64,000 nt of DNA from Thiobacillus denitrificans (GTDB lineage: Bacteria; Pseudomonadota; Gammaproteobacteria; Burkholderiales; Thiobacillaceae): the NCBI GenBank assembly GCA_002343685.1, contig DDRS01000017.1:1-64000 (forward strand). Reading direction: 5' to 3'. The notes under the pieces were generated by a model. It was not told the origin of the DNA, searched no databases, and saw only the letters and a program-made list of their open reading frames with translations. Below, piece by piece: positions 8,987-17,524 of the stretch; within the stretch, counting starts at the first letter, position 1; every line of letters begins with the position of its first letter. Made by a program: the position numbers and the translations under genes.

Positions 8987-10003
8987 CTATGGCTTCGGCG
9001 TCAGTAATTTCTCATACTCCGCCAAGGTGCTTAGGCCCATCGCCCGTTTGGTCATGCGCTCGCGGGCAAACTGCCGCGGTGCATGCATCATGCGTTCCCA
9101 CCCCTCCCCATTGTCGAGAAGACTGATCAATTTTTCCCGAAGCGCCGCAGCATCGCCGACCGGAACGATCAACTCGGGAGGCAGCACTTCGTTCGCAACG
9201 GGAACATCGGTGGATACTATTTTCACATCACAAAACAAGGCCTCGTTGAACACATAGGAAAACCCCTCTCGTCTGGAAGCGATGATGACTGCGTCTGCCG
9301 AAGCCATCAGGGAAGGGATATTGTCCTTATGGCCCAGCAAACGGATATTGGCCGCGGACGTCAAGTTCGCCACGCGTTGCTGCAGGGCGGGGCGCTCGGG
9401 CCCTTCTCCCGCTATCACAAGGCTGACCGGCAATCCGTCGATGGCATCCAGCAGCACATCGAATCCCTTGGCAGTCACCAGTCTACCGACGGCGCATAGG
9501 ACGGGGAGATCGGCGGGCAACTGATATATCCCCCGGATATCGATCTTCTCGAAACCTGGCTGGTCGACGCCATTGTAGATAACCGAGGCCTGCGTCGCGG
9601 GGAAAGACCGGGCGAGATGCCGGCTCACAGTGACGACATGATCCAGTTTCCGGAACGCCTCGACATCACGTTTCATGTTGTGCAACGTCCCTATGGTTGG
9701 ACTGCGCAACCACGGCTTCAGAGAAGCCACCAGGCTGGCCGCCTTGTTGGCCTGGGCATGGATCACATCGCAGCGGCAAGCTCGCAGCTTGACGAGCAAT
9801 TCGAGCAGCAACAGGGGATTGCGGCGACTCAGACTGAAATGCACCGGAACCTGTCGCGCCTCTTCAGGCAACGTCACCAGGAACCGTCGATCGCCCAGGA
9901 CGATTGCTTCATGGCCAGCCGCAAGAATCTGCTGCGTCAGTTCGCGTACGTGTTTTTCCAGTCCACCTTCACCATAGCTGGCGATGACTTGGCATATCCT
10001 CAA
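8987..10003 (-). CDS. GT4-family glycosyltransferase
   Basis: A 338-residue retaining glycosyltransferase of the GT-B fold, GT4 family. The N-terminal domain begins MRICQVIASYGEGGLEKHV (glycine-rich acceptor loop). The C-terminal donor domain has AVGRLVTAKGFDVLLDA, VIAGEGPERPAL and the E-x7-E type segment SRREGFSYVFNEALF. Such cytosolic or membrane-associated enzymes add sugars to lipopolysaccharide or exopolysaccharide; donor and acceptor are unknown. It is transcribed alone, with no wider cluster. Confidence 0.9.
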   Translation of the reverse strand: MRICQVIASYGEGGLEKHVRELTQQILAAGHEAIVLGDRRFLVTLPEEARQVPVHFSLSRRNPLLLLELLVKLRACRCDVIHAQANKAASLVASLKPWLRSPTIGTLHNMKRDVEAFRKLDHVVTVSRHLARSFPATQASVIYNGVDQPGFEKIDIRGIYQLPADLPVLCAVGRLVTAKGFDVLLDAIDGLPVSLVIAGEGPERPALQQRVANLTSAANIRLLGHKDNIPSLMASADAVIIASRREGFSYVFNEALFCDVKIVSTDVPVANEVLPPELIVPVGDAAALREKLISLLDNGEGWERMMHAPRQFARERMTKRAMGLSTLAEYEKLLTPKP

Positions 10004-10096
10004 AACGAGTCCTCTTCTCTATCCGTTCTTCGTCAAACCATGCAAACGTATCACTGAAACAACACGCCATTGCCGGTGATGCCGGGCGATTCAGCG

Positions 10097-12493
10097 TCAG
10101 TTGACCAGCAGCGGCGCCGGCCGGTGCAGCAGATAGCCCTGTACGAAGTCCACCCCCATTTCTTCCAGGCAGTTCAGCTCGGCCTCGGTTTCGACCTGCT
10201 CGGCGATGGTCTGCTTGCCCAGTTCGTGCCCCAGCGTATGGATGGCCTTGACGATGGCGAGCTTCTCGCGGTCGTGGTCCATGCCGCGCACAAATTCGCC
10301 GTCGATCTTGAGGTAAGCCACCGGCAGGCGCTTCAGGTAGCCGAATGATGACTGCCCCTTGCCGAAGTCGTCCAGCGCGAACAGGATGCCATGCGACTTC
10401 AGCGCCAGGATCAGCTTCTCGCATGAATCGAGGCTGTCGATGGCGGCGGTTTCGGTCACCTCGAAACTGATCCGCGCAGGGTCGAAGTGATACTGGCCGA
10501 TTTCGTCGAGTATGAATTCGGCCGTACCCGGATCGCTAAGACTGCGTCCTGACAGGTTGATCGCATAACTGGCCTCGTCTTCGGGATGCGTGTCGAGATA
10601 GGCGAAGAAATTGCGGATCACCCAGCGGTCGAAGCTGGGTGCCAGCCCGTAGCGCTCGGCTGCCGGCAGGAATTCACCGGGCGAGATGATCGCGCCATCC
10701 TCGCCACGCAGGCGCAACAGGATCTCGTAGTGCGACGTCGAAGCATCTGGTGACAAGGCCACTTTCTGCTGGCGATACAGCATAAACCGGTGCGCCTCGA
10801 ATGCCTTGGTGATGGCGCCCACCCATTGCATCTCGTCGTTGATCTTCTGCAAAGCCGGGTGGGTTTTTTCATAGACCTGGATCGCGTTGCCGCCCAGCGA
10901 CTTGGCGTGGTAGCAGGCCGTGTCGGCCTGCGCCAGGATCTCGCCGATGTCGACCATGCCGCCATGCAACTCGGTTACCCCGAAGCTCACCCCGAGGCGG
11001 AACACCTTGTCGTCCCATTCGAAACGGAAGCGGCCGATTTCGTCGCGCAACCCCTGTATGTGATCCATCGCTGCAGGCAACGTGGTATCGACGAACAGCA
11101 GGCCGAATTCATCGCCGCCCAGCCGTGCCAGGTAATGGTTCCTGCCTTCCGCGCGCTGCCCCATGATGGCTGTCAGGCGTTGCAGCAAGGCGTCGCCCGC
11201 ACGGTGTCCACAGGTGTCGTTGACCAGCTTGAATCGATCCAGATCGATGTAGCAGAAAATGCAATGCCGCGCCTCCTGCTGCACGCTCTGCAAGGCCTCC
11301 GTCAGCTTGTCTTCCATCATGCGGCGATTCCACAGACCGGTGAGCGGGTCGCGTTCGGCCTGCCAGGCAAGCCGCTGCATCAGACTGCGACGTTCACTCT
11401 CGTCCTGGAACACCAGCACGCCACCCTGTACCTTGCCGTCGCTGGAACGGATCGGCGCGGCAGTATCGCTGATCGCAATCCTTGCACCATCCTGGCGGCG
11501 AATGATCGTATGGTTGCCCAGCTCGACCACCCTATTGCGCCGCAGCGCCTGTTCAAGCGGATTCGCCACGGGTGCGCCACTCTGTTCATTGGCCAGCGGC
11601 AGCACCTCGGATACCTGCCGCCCCTGCGCATCGATACTGCTGAAACCGGTCAGCGCTTCCGCCCTGGGGTTGAGGAATTCGATCCGCCCTTCCGCATCGG
11701 TGACGACCACGGCATCCGCAATGGATTCGATCGTCACGCGCAGGCGTTCCTTCTCGACCAGCAGGTCGTTATGCTCGCGTCCCAGCGCAGCGATCAGACG
11801 GCTGACATGATCGGCCATGCGATTGAACATCAACTGGGTATCGCGGACTTCGGGCGGCGAACCGTGCACCAGGCTGGCGCGCGCGTTGAAATCGCCGGAC
11901 TCGATCGCCCGTGCCGCCGTACGCAGGGCGTACAGGCCGCGCAGGTTGACCTGAAGCATCCAGCGCAGCAGCAACATGACGCCGACCAGACTGCCGACTG
12001 CCAGCGCAGTGAAGCGCACCGCCAGGACCCACAAGCCCTGAATGGTCGGCGCGTCATCCAGGGCAACCGAAACCGTACCGTAGGATGCGCCGCCGACGAC
12101 GAGCTCGGATTGCGCGCGAGGCGCACGGATATCCACCAGCGTGGCGAACCAGGCCGGATAAGGGTGCAGCTCGGACGGCGTGTCCGCCTCGAACGCGACC
12201 TGGCGGGCAGCGAAGCGCACATTCAGGGCATGGAAACGGTCCACGCGCGCATGGATCGCCTGCTCGATCGCAGGGTAATCACGCAACAACGCCTGATCCT
12301 GGATCGCCGTCATGATCGCGCCCAGTTCGCGCTCCGCACCCACATCGAGTTGTTGCTGGGCGCGCTCGGTAAGCGGCAGGCCCAGCACCGCCAACGCCAC
12401 CAGATACATGACGAGCACCAACACGAACACCGTGCCCAGGATGCGCGTATGCAGGCTGTCATGCGTGTTGCGCAACGCCTGCGGATCACTCAT
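10097..12493 (-). CDS. Membrane HAMP-PAS-GGDEF-EAL protein
   Basis: A 798-residue inner-membrane c-di-GMP protein. Membrane segments near residues 18-38 and about 155-178 enclose a small periplasmic domain, followed by a HAMP-like linker, a PAS domain (about 250-370), GGDEF (intact GGDEF near residue 460, no upstream RxxD site) and EAL. The EAL motif reads YEILLRL, so the central Ala is Ile; DDFG, KIDGEFV and EQVET are present, so phosphodiesterase activity is plausible but reduced activity cannot be excluded. Its start overlaps by 8 bases the stop of a PhnD-like binding protein gene upstream, pointing to joint function. Confidence 0.92.
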   Translation of the reverse strand: MSDPQALRNTHDSLHTRILGTVFVLVLVMYLVALAVLGLPLTERAQQQLDVGAERELGAIMTAIQDQALLRDYPAIEQAIHARVDRFHALNVRFAARQVAFEADTPSELHPYPAWFATLVDIRAPRAQSELVVGGASYGTVSVALDDAPTIQGLWVLAVRFTALAVGSLVGVMLLLRWMLQVNLRGLYALRTAARAIESGDFNARASLVHGSPPEVRDTQLMFNRMADHVSRLIAALGREHNDLLVEKERLRVTIESIADAVVVTDAEGRIEFLNPRAEALTGFSSIDAQGRQVSEVLPLANEQSGAPVANPLEQALRRNRVVELGNHTIIRRQDGARIAISDTAAPIRSSDGKVQGGVLVFQDESERRSLMQRLAWQAERDPLTGLWNRRMMEDKLTEALQSVQQEARHCIFCYIDLDRFKLVNDTCGHRAGDALLQRLTAIMGQRAEGRNHYLARLGGDEFGLLFVDTTLPAAMDHIQGLRDEIGRFRFEWDDKVFRLGVSFGVTELHGGMVDIGEILAQADTACYHAKSLGGNAIQVYEKTHPALQKINDEMQWVGAITKAFEAHRFMLYRQQKVALSPDASTSHYEILLRLRGEDGAIISPGEFLPAAERYGLAPSFDRWVIRNFFAYLDTHPEDEASYAINLSGRSLSDPGTAEFILDEIGQYHFDPARISFEVTETAAIDSLDSCEKLILALKSHGILFALDDFGKGQSSFGYLKRLPVAYLKIDGEFVRGMDHDREKLAIVKAIHTLGHELGKQTIAEQVETEAELNCLEEMGVDFVQGYLLHRPAPLLVN

Positions 12494-13334
12494 TCAGCGG
12501 TACCCGCGTATGCTGGAAGAACGCACGGTAGTCGGCATAATCACGATCGTCCGCCGCGACGAATCCCCGCACATGGGACAGCCCGAGCGACTGGGCCGAC
12601 TGTTGCAGCGCGCGCAGTCCCACCGGGTCGTCCGCCATGTTGATGAAAGCCTGCCTGACCTTTTCGCCGTCCGCCGTGCTGATCCGCGGCGACGCCATCA
12701 CGGCAAGGTCGAAATAGGGTTTCGATTCGGCCAGCACCCGGTATTTCAACTGGCGACGTCGGGCGAAATCCGCCATGACCTGGTCGCTGACCCCGGCGGC
12801 CGCAACCTGGCCCGATTCCAGCTGCCCCATTGCCGCTTCCTGATTGCCGGAAAACAGCGGCGCGACATTGATCTCCGCACGCAGCAGCGCGTCCATAGGC
12901 AGATAGTAGCCGGTGAAGCCATAGGGGTTCGCGAACGCCACCGGCTTGCCGGCCAGTTCGTGCAGCGTTGCGACCGGCGAGTTGTCGAGCACGACCACCT
13001 GCCCACGGATACCCTGCGTGTCCTGCCGGGCCAGCACACGCCAACCAAGCTTGTGCCGCTTCGGCGTGAACAGATGGTTGGTGTAGGCGAAATCCAGCTT
13101 CCCCGCAACCACGCGATCGGTGGTTTCATTCGCGGTGCGCCCGATATGCAGTTCCAGCGGCACGCCCGAACGCGTCGAGACATACGCCAGGATGGGGTTC
13201 CAGTACGCCGCGGTCGCCTGCAGGCTCCGGTGATTGAGCACGCCGAACGCATACGGTGCGGGCGGCGCAGCCTGGCATGCCGTGCCCAGCAGCAAGGCCA
13301 GGCACATCCCTGTTCTCCTCATGTTGTCTCCCAT
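12486..13334 (-). CDS. PhnD-like periplasmic substrate-binding protein
   Basis: A 282-residue exported protein (signal peptide with cleavage near CQA-AP) of the phosphate/phosphonate-type PhnD family: YAFGVLNHRSLQATAAYWNPILAYVS, then a DFAYTNHLF loop and the downstream AAGVSDQVMADF. No ABC permease or ATPase gene is nearby; instead the stop overlaps the start of a GGDEF-EAL gene. Such lone PhnD-like proteins often serve as ligand sensors for membrane signalling proteins. The start has GGGAGAC upstream. The AT-rich 127-base gap to corA probably carries its promoter. Confidence 0.88.
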   Translation of the reverse strand: MGDNMRRTGMCLALLLGTACQAAPPAPYAFGVLNHRSLQATAAYWNPILAYVSTRSGVPLELHIGRTANETTDRVVAGKLDFAYTNHLFTPKRHKLGWRVLARQDTQGIRGQVVVLDNSPVATLHELAGKPVAFANPYGFTGYYLPMDALLRAEINVAPLFSGNQEAAMGQLESGQVAAAGVSDQVMADFARRRQLKYRVLAESKPYFDLAVMASPRISTADGEKVRQAFINMADDPVGLRALQQSAQSLGLSHVRGFVAADDRDYADYRAFFQHTRVPLNE

Positions 13335-13461
13335 GATTTATTATTCGAACGGCAATTGTTATTGTGTGGCGAGCGCAGCTTCGAGCCGGGCAATAACAAA
13401 ACGGGGGCGAGATGCATGGCCCCCCACAATGACGGACAAAGCCTGCCGATCTTGAATCCGC

Positions 13462-14481
13462 GTGCCAACCACATGGACACGCCCTAGAATCACGACTGTC
13501 CCCCCGCTGCTGGAGTTCACCATCAACTGCCTCCTCTTCGCCGATTCCAAAGCCCAACCCATCGCATTCGACGACATCAGCGAGCATGTCGGGCAGCCGG
13601 ACCGGTTCATCTGGGTCGAACTGAAATCGCCGGATAGCCAGACCATCACCCGTCTTGGCCAGGAACTCGGCCTGCATGCGCTGGCGCTGGAAGATGCGAT
13701 TTCCACGCACCAGCGCCCCAAGCTGGAAGAGTACGACGGGCATATTTTCATAGCCGTGCGCACGGCACAGCTATGGGAAGCGCGCCTGGAACTCGGCGAA
13801 ACGCATTTGTTCGTGGGCAGGAATTATGTCGTTGCCATCCGCCACGACAGCGGCGGCGGCTACCAGCGCGTGAGCGACCGCCTGCAGCGCCTTCCCAACG
13901 GGCTCAAGGCGGCCACGCCTTACGCGCTGTATCTGGTGCTCGATCTCATCGTCGACCAGTTCAGGCCGGTCATCGAAGGGATGCAGGAACGCTTCCATTC
14001 GCTGGAAAGCCAGTTGATGGGCGGCGTCGAACCGGGGCGCGACATGCTGGAACAGCTGTACGAGATGAAACGTGACCTGACTGCGCTGCGCGACGCCACC
14101 GAGCCGATGCAGGAAATCTCGCAGAACCTCGTTCGCCTGCACCCGGAGTTGTCCACCAAGGAACTCAAGGCGTATTACCGCGACATCCATGACCACGCGG
14201 TGCGGGTGTCGGCCGCCATCGATCGCCTGCGCGCCTCGACGTCTGACGCCATGCAGTTCCACCTCGCCTCGCTGTCGGTGAAGCAAAACGAGTCGGTACA
14301 GAAACTGGCCGGCTGGGGCGCGCTGCTCGCCTTGCCCACGGTGGTGTTCAGTCTCTACGGCATGAACTTCGTCAACATGCCCGAATTGAAATGGCCGTGG
14401 GCCTATCCGGCCCTGCTTGCGCTGACCGGTGCGGCCGTCCTCGTGCTGTATCGGCGGCTCAAGCAGCGCGGCTGGATCTAG
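13462..14481 (+). CDS. corA: CorA-family divalent metal transporter
   Basis: A 339-residue CorA-type channel for Mg2+ or related divalent cations. A long cytosolic alpha/beta and helical funnel is followed by two C-terminal membrane segments (about 285-305 and 315-333), with the selectivity signature YGMNF between them. The start is doubtful. The only standard in-frame start near the conserved INCLLF segment is GTG at 13462, but a good -10 (TAGAAT, 13485-13490) lies inside that extension, and a CTGGAG site precedes an ATC codon at 13522. The true protein may therefore begin about 20 residues later with a rare start codon. Confidence 0.9.
   Translation: MPTTWTRPRITTVPPLLEFTINCLLFADSKAQPIAFDDISEHVGQPDRFIWVELKSPDSQTITRLGQELGLHALALEDAISTHQRPKLEEYDGHIFIAVRTAQLWEARLELGETHLFVGRNYVVAIRHDSGGGYQRVSDRLQRLPNGLKAATPYALYLVLDLIVDQFRPVIEGMQERFHSLESQLMGGVEPGRDMLEQLYEMKRDLTALRDATEPMQEISQNLVRLHPELSTKELKAYYRDIHDHAVRVSAAIDRLRASTSDAMQFHLASLSVKQNESVQKLAGWGALLALPTVVFSLYGMNFVNMPELKWPWAYPALLALTGAAVLVLYRRLKQRGWI
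13485..13524 (+). promoter_or_regulatory. Possible corA promoter, ribosome-binding site and rare ATC start
   Basis: TAGAAT at 13485-13490 resembles a sigma-70 -10 element; a CTGGAG at about 13510-13515 is correctly spaced before ATC at 13522. CorA relatives usually start close to the INC sequence found here. If this is right, the GTG at 13462 is untranscribed. Confidence 0.35.
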
Positions 14482-14498
14482 GGCACCCCACCGGCGTC

Positions 14499-15689
14499 TT
14501 ACTTCCACTCGGCATGCGCATAACGAACGCGCGTACCGGCCTGTTCATCCTGTTCCAGCCAGACCACGTGCAGCCCGCCTGCGGCATCCAGCGCGGCGGC
14601 CGGATCGGACTGCACGCCAGGGCCGGCTGCACCCGGGACCGCCACGTTGTCGCCGAATGCCGTGCCGTCCCAATCGGCCAGCCATACATCCGACGTGCCG
14701 TCGCGCGCGTCGTCCCACAGCGCCAGCAGGCGCCCGTCGGCGCTGCCGACGATCTGCGCGTGCCACTGCGCCATGTTGTCGCCGAAACTGTCCTGCACCT
14801 TGATGTTGGCGCCGAATTGGCGCGTGCCCGGATCGAACGCCGCATAGACATCGTAGCCGGACAGGAAGTCGCGTTTGTCGAGCCAGACGGCGACGACACC
14901 CTGTTTGCCCCAGGCCGTCAGCGTAGGTCGCATCGCACCCGTGCCCGCGCCCAGTCCCAGCGAGCGGCCCAGTCCGCCGCCCCTCGGCAGATCGCTCAGG
15001 CGAACCGGCGGCGAAAAACTGTGGCCATCGCTGCTGTGGCTGGTCAGCGGCACGGTGTGGTGATCGCGACGGTCCTCCCACGCCACGGTCACGCTGCCGT
15101 CGCCCGCCACGGCCAGCGCGGGCCAACCTTGTTCGTCGGTCGGCAGGGCTGCCTCGATCGGCTGTGCCGGCCCGGCCCGCAACGTATCGGCCGTCACCTC
15201 AAGGCGGGACACGACGATGCGGCGAAATCGGCCCGCCTTCTCGGCCCATGCCGCATATACCTTGCCGCCCCCGGCCGCGAGCGTCACCTGGCCCGATTCG
15301 GTTTCCGACAAGTTCAATGCCGCACCACCGGGCAGCAACCGTGCATGGACCTTGCCCGCCTCTTCCCAGGCCGCCACGAAGCGTCCGCCGTCCAATGCGA
15401 CCACGACCGGCTCGTAGCACTCGGTCTGGCTCAGTCGGATTTCCGGCTGGAAATTCGCCGCCGACGCTGGTTTCATTGCCAGATAGCATTGCGGGTTGCC
15501 ACTGCGGTTGTCTTCCCACACCACGCCGACGGTCGTGCCCGATACCGCCACGTTGTGGCGGTTGGCCGATTCCATATGGGGGTAGATCTTCGCGCCGCGC
15601 ACCGAGTTGACGGTCAGCGGCTCGCTCCACTGCCAGGCGGCATGCGCACTGCCCGCCAGGACGGCCAGCAGCAGGAGCGCCGACCTCAC
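14499..15689 (-). CDS. Exported beta-propeller (BNR/sialidase-fold) protein
   Basis: A 396-residue protein with a clear signal peptide (cleavage near AHA-AW). The mature part consists of repeated blade-like units with short VAWE or VVWED motifs followed by DxRxG/D, for example VGVVWEDNRSGNP, VTVAWEDRRDHHT, VAVWLDKRDF and LLALWDDARDG. These Asp-box-like repeats indicate a sialidase-type six-bladed propeller. No catalytic sialidase residues are assigned, so it may be a binding or structural protein. It follows a thioredoxin-like gene with a 4-base overlap. Confidence 0.75.
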   Translation of the reverse strand: MRSALLLLAVLAGSAHAAWQWSEPLTVNSVRGAKIYPHMESANRHNVAVSGTTVGVVWEDNRSGNPQCYLAMKPASAANFQPEIRLSQTECYEPVVVALDGGRFVAAWEEAGKVHARLLPGGAALNLSETESGQVTLAAGGGKVYAAWAEKAGRFRRIVVSRLEVTADTLRAGPAQPIEAALPTDEQGWPALAVAGDGSVTVAWEDRRDHHTVPLTSHSSDGHSFSPPVRLSDLPRGGGLGRSLGLGAGTGAMRPTLTAWGKQGVVAVWLDKRDFLSGYDVYAAFDPGTRQFGANIKVQDSFGDNMAQWHAQIVGSADGRLLALWDDARDGTSDVWLADWDGTAFGDNVAVPGAAGPGVQSDPAAALDAAGGLHVVWLEQDEQAGTRVRYAHAEWK

Positions 15690-16177
15690 GACTTGCCGTC
15701 CAGGAACTGCAGCAGGGTCTTCTGCTTGTAATAGCCGCCGCGCACGTAGCGGTCGAAATCGCGGAAATCCTGCACGGTCTTGAAACCGGGGACCTGCATG
15801 ATCTTGTCGCCTTGCGGCGTCAGGTAGACGAAGAGCGGCGTGGCAAACGCCTGCAGGCGCGCGCCCAGTTCGGCCTCGGTGATGCGCTCGCCGGAGGGCA
15901 GCGTCAGCCGCTTGCCCGATTCAGCGTCGACATACACCAGCTCATAGTTGTCGCTGTAGAGCTTTTTCAGCGCCGCGTCGGAAAAGGTCGTCTTGTTGGT
16001 GTGTTCGCACCAGGCGCAGCCATAGCGCCCGAAATAGAGAAATATCGGCTTGCCACTCGCATGCGCCGCCTTCAGGCCAGCATCGAAATCGACAAACGGG
16101 TAACCCGGGGGCGGGTCGGCCAGTACCGCAGTCGTCCACAAACAGCCTGCCGCCACCACCATCCTGATCAGGTTCAT
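15686..16177 (-). CDS. Exported thioredoxin-fold protein (CAWC)
   Basis: A 163-residue periplasmic protein with a signal peptide (cleavage near VLA-DP) and a thioredoxin fold: YFGRYGCAWCEHTNKTTFSD holds the CxxC pair near residue 52, and TPLFVYLTPQGDKIMQVPGF contains the cis-Pro region. It resembles the SoxW/thioredoxin_7 group that reduces or isomerises periplasmic disulfides. The start at 16177 was chosen because AAAGGAGACC precedes it; an ATG 30 bases upstream lacks such a site. It overlaps the propeller gene by 4 bases, so the two are probably made together. Confidence 0.85.
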   Translation of the reverse strand: MNLIRMVVAAGCLWTTAVLADPPPGYPFVDFDAGLKAAHASGKPIFLYFGRYGCAWCEHTNKTTFSDAALKKLYSDNYELVYVDAESGKRLTLPSGERITEAELGARLQAFATPLFVYLTPQGDKIMQVPGFKTVQDFRDFDRYVRGGYYKQKTLLQFLDGKS

Positions 16178-16250
16178 CCCGGTCTCCTTTATCTTCATTC
16201 CCCGCATTCTGATAAATTCGGGGACTTGCGCAACCCTCTTTTATGACCAC

Positions 16251-16805
16251 ATGACCCACGATTCCGTCCGCATCGGCCTGGTTTCCATCAGCGATCGCGC
16301 CAGCAGCGGCGTCTATGAAGACAAGGGCCTGCCCGCACTCGAAGCCTGGTTCGGCGACGTGCTGCTCAATCCCGTCGAATTCGTCACCCGTCTGATTCCC
16401 GACGAGCAGGCGCTGATCGAGACGACGCTGATCGAACTGGCCGATGCCGAAACGTGCTCGCTCATCCTCACCACCGGCGGCACCGGCCCGGCGCCGCGCG
16501 ACGTCACGCCCGAAGCCACGCTCGCCGTGGCGCACAAGGTGCTGCCCGGATTCGGCGAGGCGATGCGCGCAGTGTCGCTGAAGTACGTCCCCACCGCGAT
16601 CCTGTCGCGCCAGGTCGGCGTCACGCGCGGCGACAGCCTGATCCTCAACCTGCCGGGGCAACCCAAGGCAATCAAGGAAACGCTCGACGGCATCTTCGCC
16701 GCCGTGCCCTATTGCATCGATCTCATCGGCGGGCCGTATCTCGACACCCGGGCGGGAACGATCGACGTATTCCGTCCCAAGTCGGCCCTGAGGCCATCGG
16801 TATGA
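16251..16805 (+). CDS. mog: Molybdopterin adenylyltransferase
   Basis: A 184-residue MogA-type protein that adenylylates molybdopterin before Mo insertion in molybdenum cofactor synthesis. Motifs: IGLVSISDRASSGVYEDKGLP, LILTTGGTGPAPRDVTPEAT (the MoCF_biosynth signature) and LILNLPGQPKAIKE. Length fits MogA. The stop overlaps the EI24 gene start as ATGA. Moco enzymes such as nitrate reductase would fit the anaerobic theme, but none is in this window. Confidence 0.95.
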   Translation: MTHDSVRIGLVSISDRASSGVYEDKGLPALEAWFGDVLLNPVEFVTRLIPDEQALIETTLIELADAETCSLILTTGGTGPAPRDVTPEATLAVAHKVLPGFGEAMRAVSLKYVPTAILSRQVGVTRGDSLILNLPGQPKAIKETLDGIFAAVPYCIDLIGGPYLDTRAGTIDVFRPKSALRPSV

Positions 16806-17524
16806 CAACCGTACTCGACTCGCTGGTGCGCGCGCTGCGCGACCTGTTCCAGCCACGCGTGCTGTGGGTGGTGATTTGGCCGATGCTGGCGGCCGGCCTG
16901 CTCTGGCTGGTGCTGGCCGTGACGTTCTGGACCACCTTTTCCGGCTGGATCGCGCTGGGGCTCGACAAGCTCGGCATCCAGACCTGGCTGACCGGTCTCG
17001 AGCCGGTATGGATCGCCAACGGCATCCAGGCCCTGCTGCATGTGCTGTTCTACGTCCCCCTGGTCTATCTCACCGCCCTCGTCATCACCGCCTTGTTCGG
17101 CATGACCGCGCTGATCCGCATCGTGGCCGAACGCCATTACCCGGAACTCAAGCGCGAAAACGGCGGCAGCTTCGTCGGCAGCCTGTGGAATGCGCTGATC
17201 GCGATGATCGTGTTCGTCGTCCTGTGGGTGGTGACGCTGCCGCTGTGGCTCATCGGCGTCGGCGTAATCGTGCCCTTCGCGGCCGCGGCCTACCTGAACC
17301 AGCGTCTGTTCCGCTACGACGCGATCGCCGAGCACGCGAGCGCCGCCGAAATGGCGGCGCTGTTCAAGAACGCGCGCAGCGGCTGGTGGGGATTGGGAGT
17401 GCTGACCGGGCTGGTGCAATTCGTTCCCCTGCTCAACTTGCTGGGTCCGGTATTCGCCGCGCTGGCGTTCATCCATTACGGCCTGGCGCGCCTCGACCAG
17501 CAGCGCACGCGCTCAGTCGCCTGA
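16802..17524 (+). CDS. EI24 (CysZ-like) membrane protein
   Basis: A 240-residue polytopic membrane protein of the EI24/DUF540 family, which includes the sulfate permease CysZ. About four hydrophobic helices are visible (WVVIWPMLAAGLLWLVLAV, VLFYVPLVYLTALVITALFG, ALIAMIVFVVLWVVTLPLWL, and a C-terminal FVPLLNLLGPVFAALAF). The conserved PVFAALAFIHYGLARLDQ tail is typical. Sulfate transport is known for CysZ only, so the substrate here is open. Translation is probably coupled to mog by the ATGA overlap. It overlaps the opposite-strand metalloprotease-like gene by 12 bases. Confidence 0.85.
   Translation: MTTVLDSLVRALRDLFQPRVLWVVIWPMLAAGLLWLVLAVTFWTTFSGWIALGLDKLGIQTWLTGLEPVWIANGIQALLHVLFYVPLVYLTALVITALFGMTALIRIVAERHYPELKRENGGSFVGSLWNALIAMIVFVVLWVVTLPLWLIGVGVIVPFAAAAYLNQRLFRYDAIAEHASAAEMAALFKNARSGWWGLGVLTGLVQFVPLLNLLGPVFAALAFIHYGLARLDQQRTRSVA

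Noticed and set aside
10790..12643. Long plus-strand open frame opposite the GGDEF-EAL gene
   Set aside because: It is the antisense shadow of a gene with clear domains; its translation is Arg/His/Gln-rich without family motifs.
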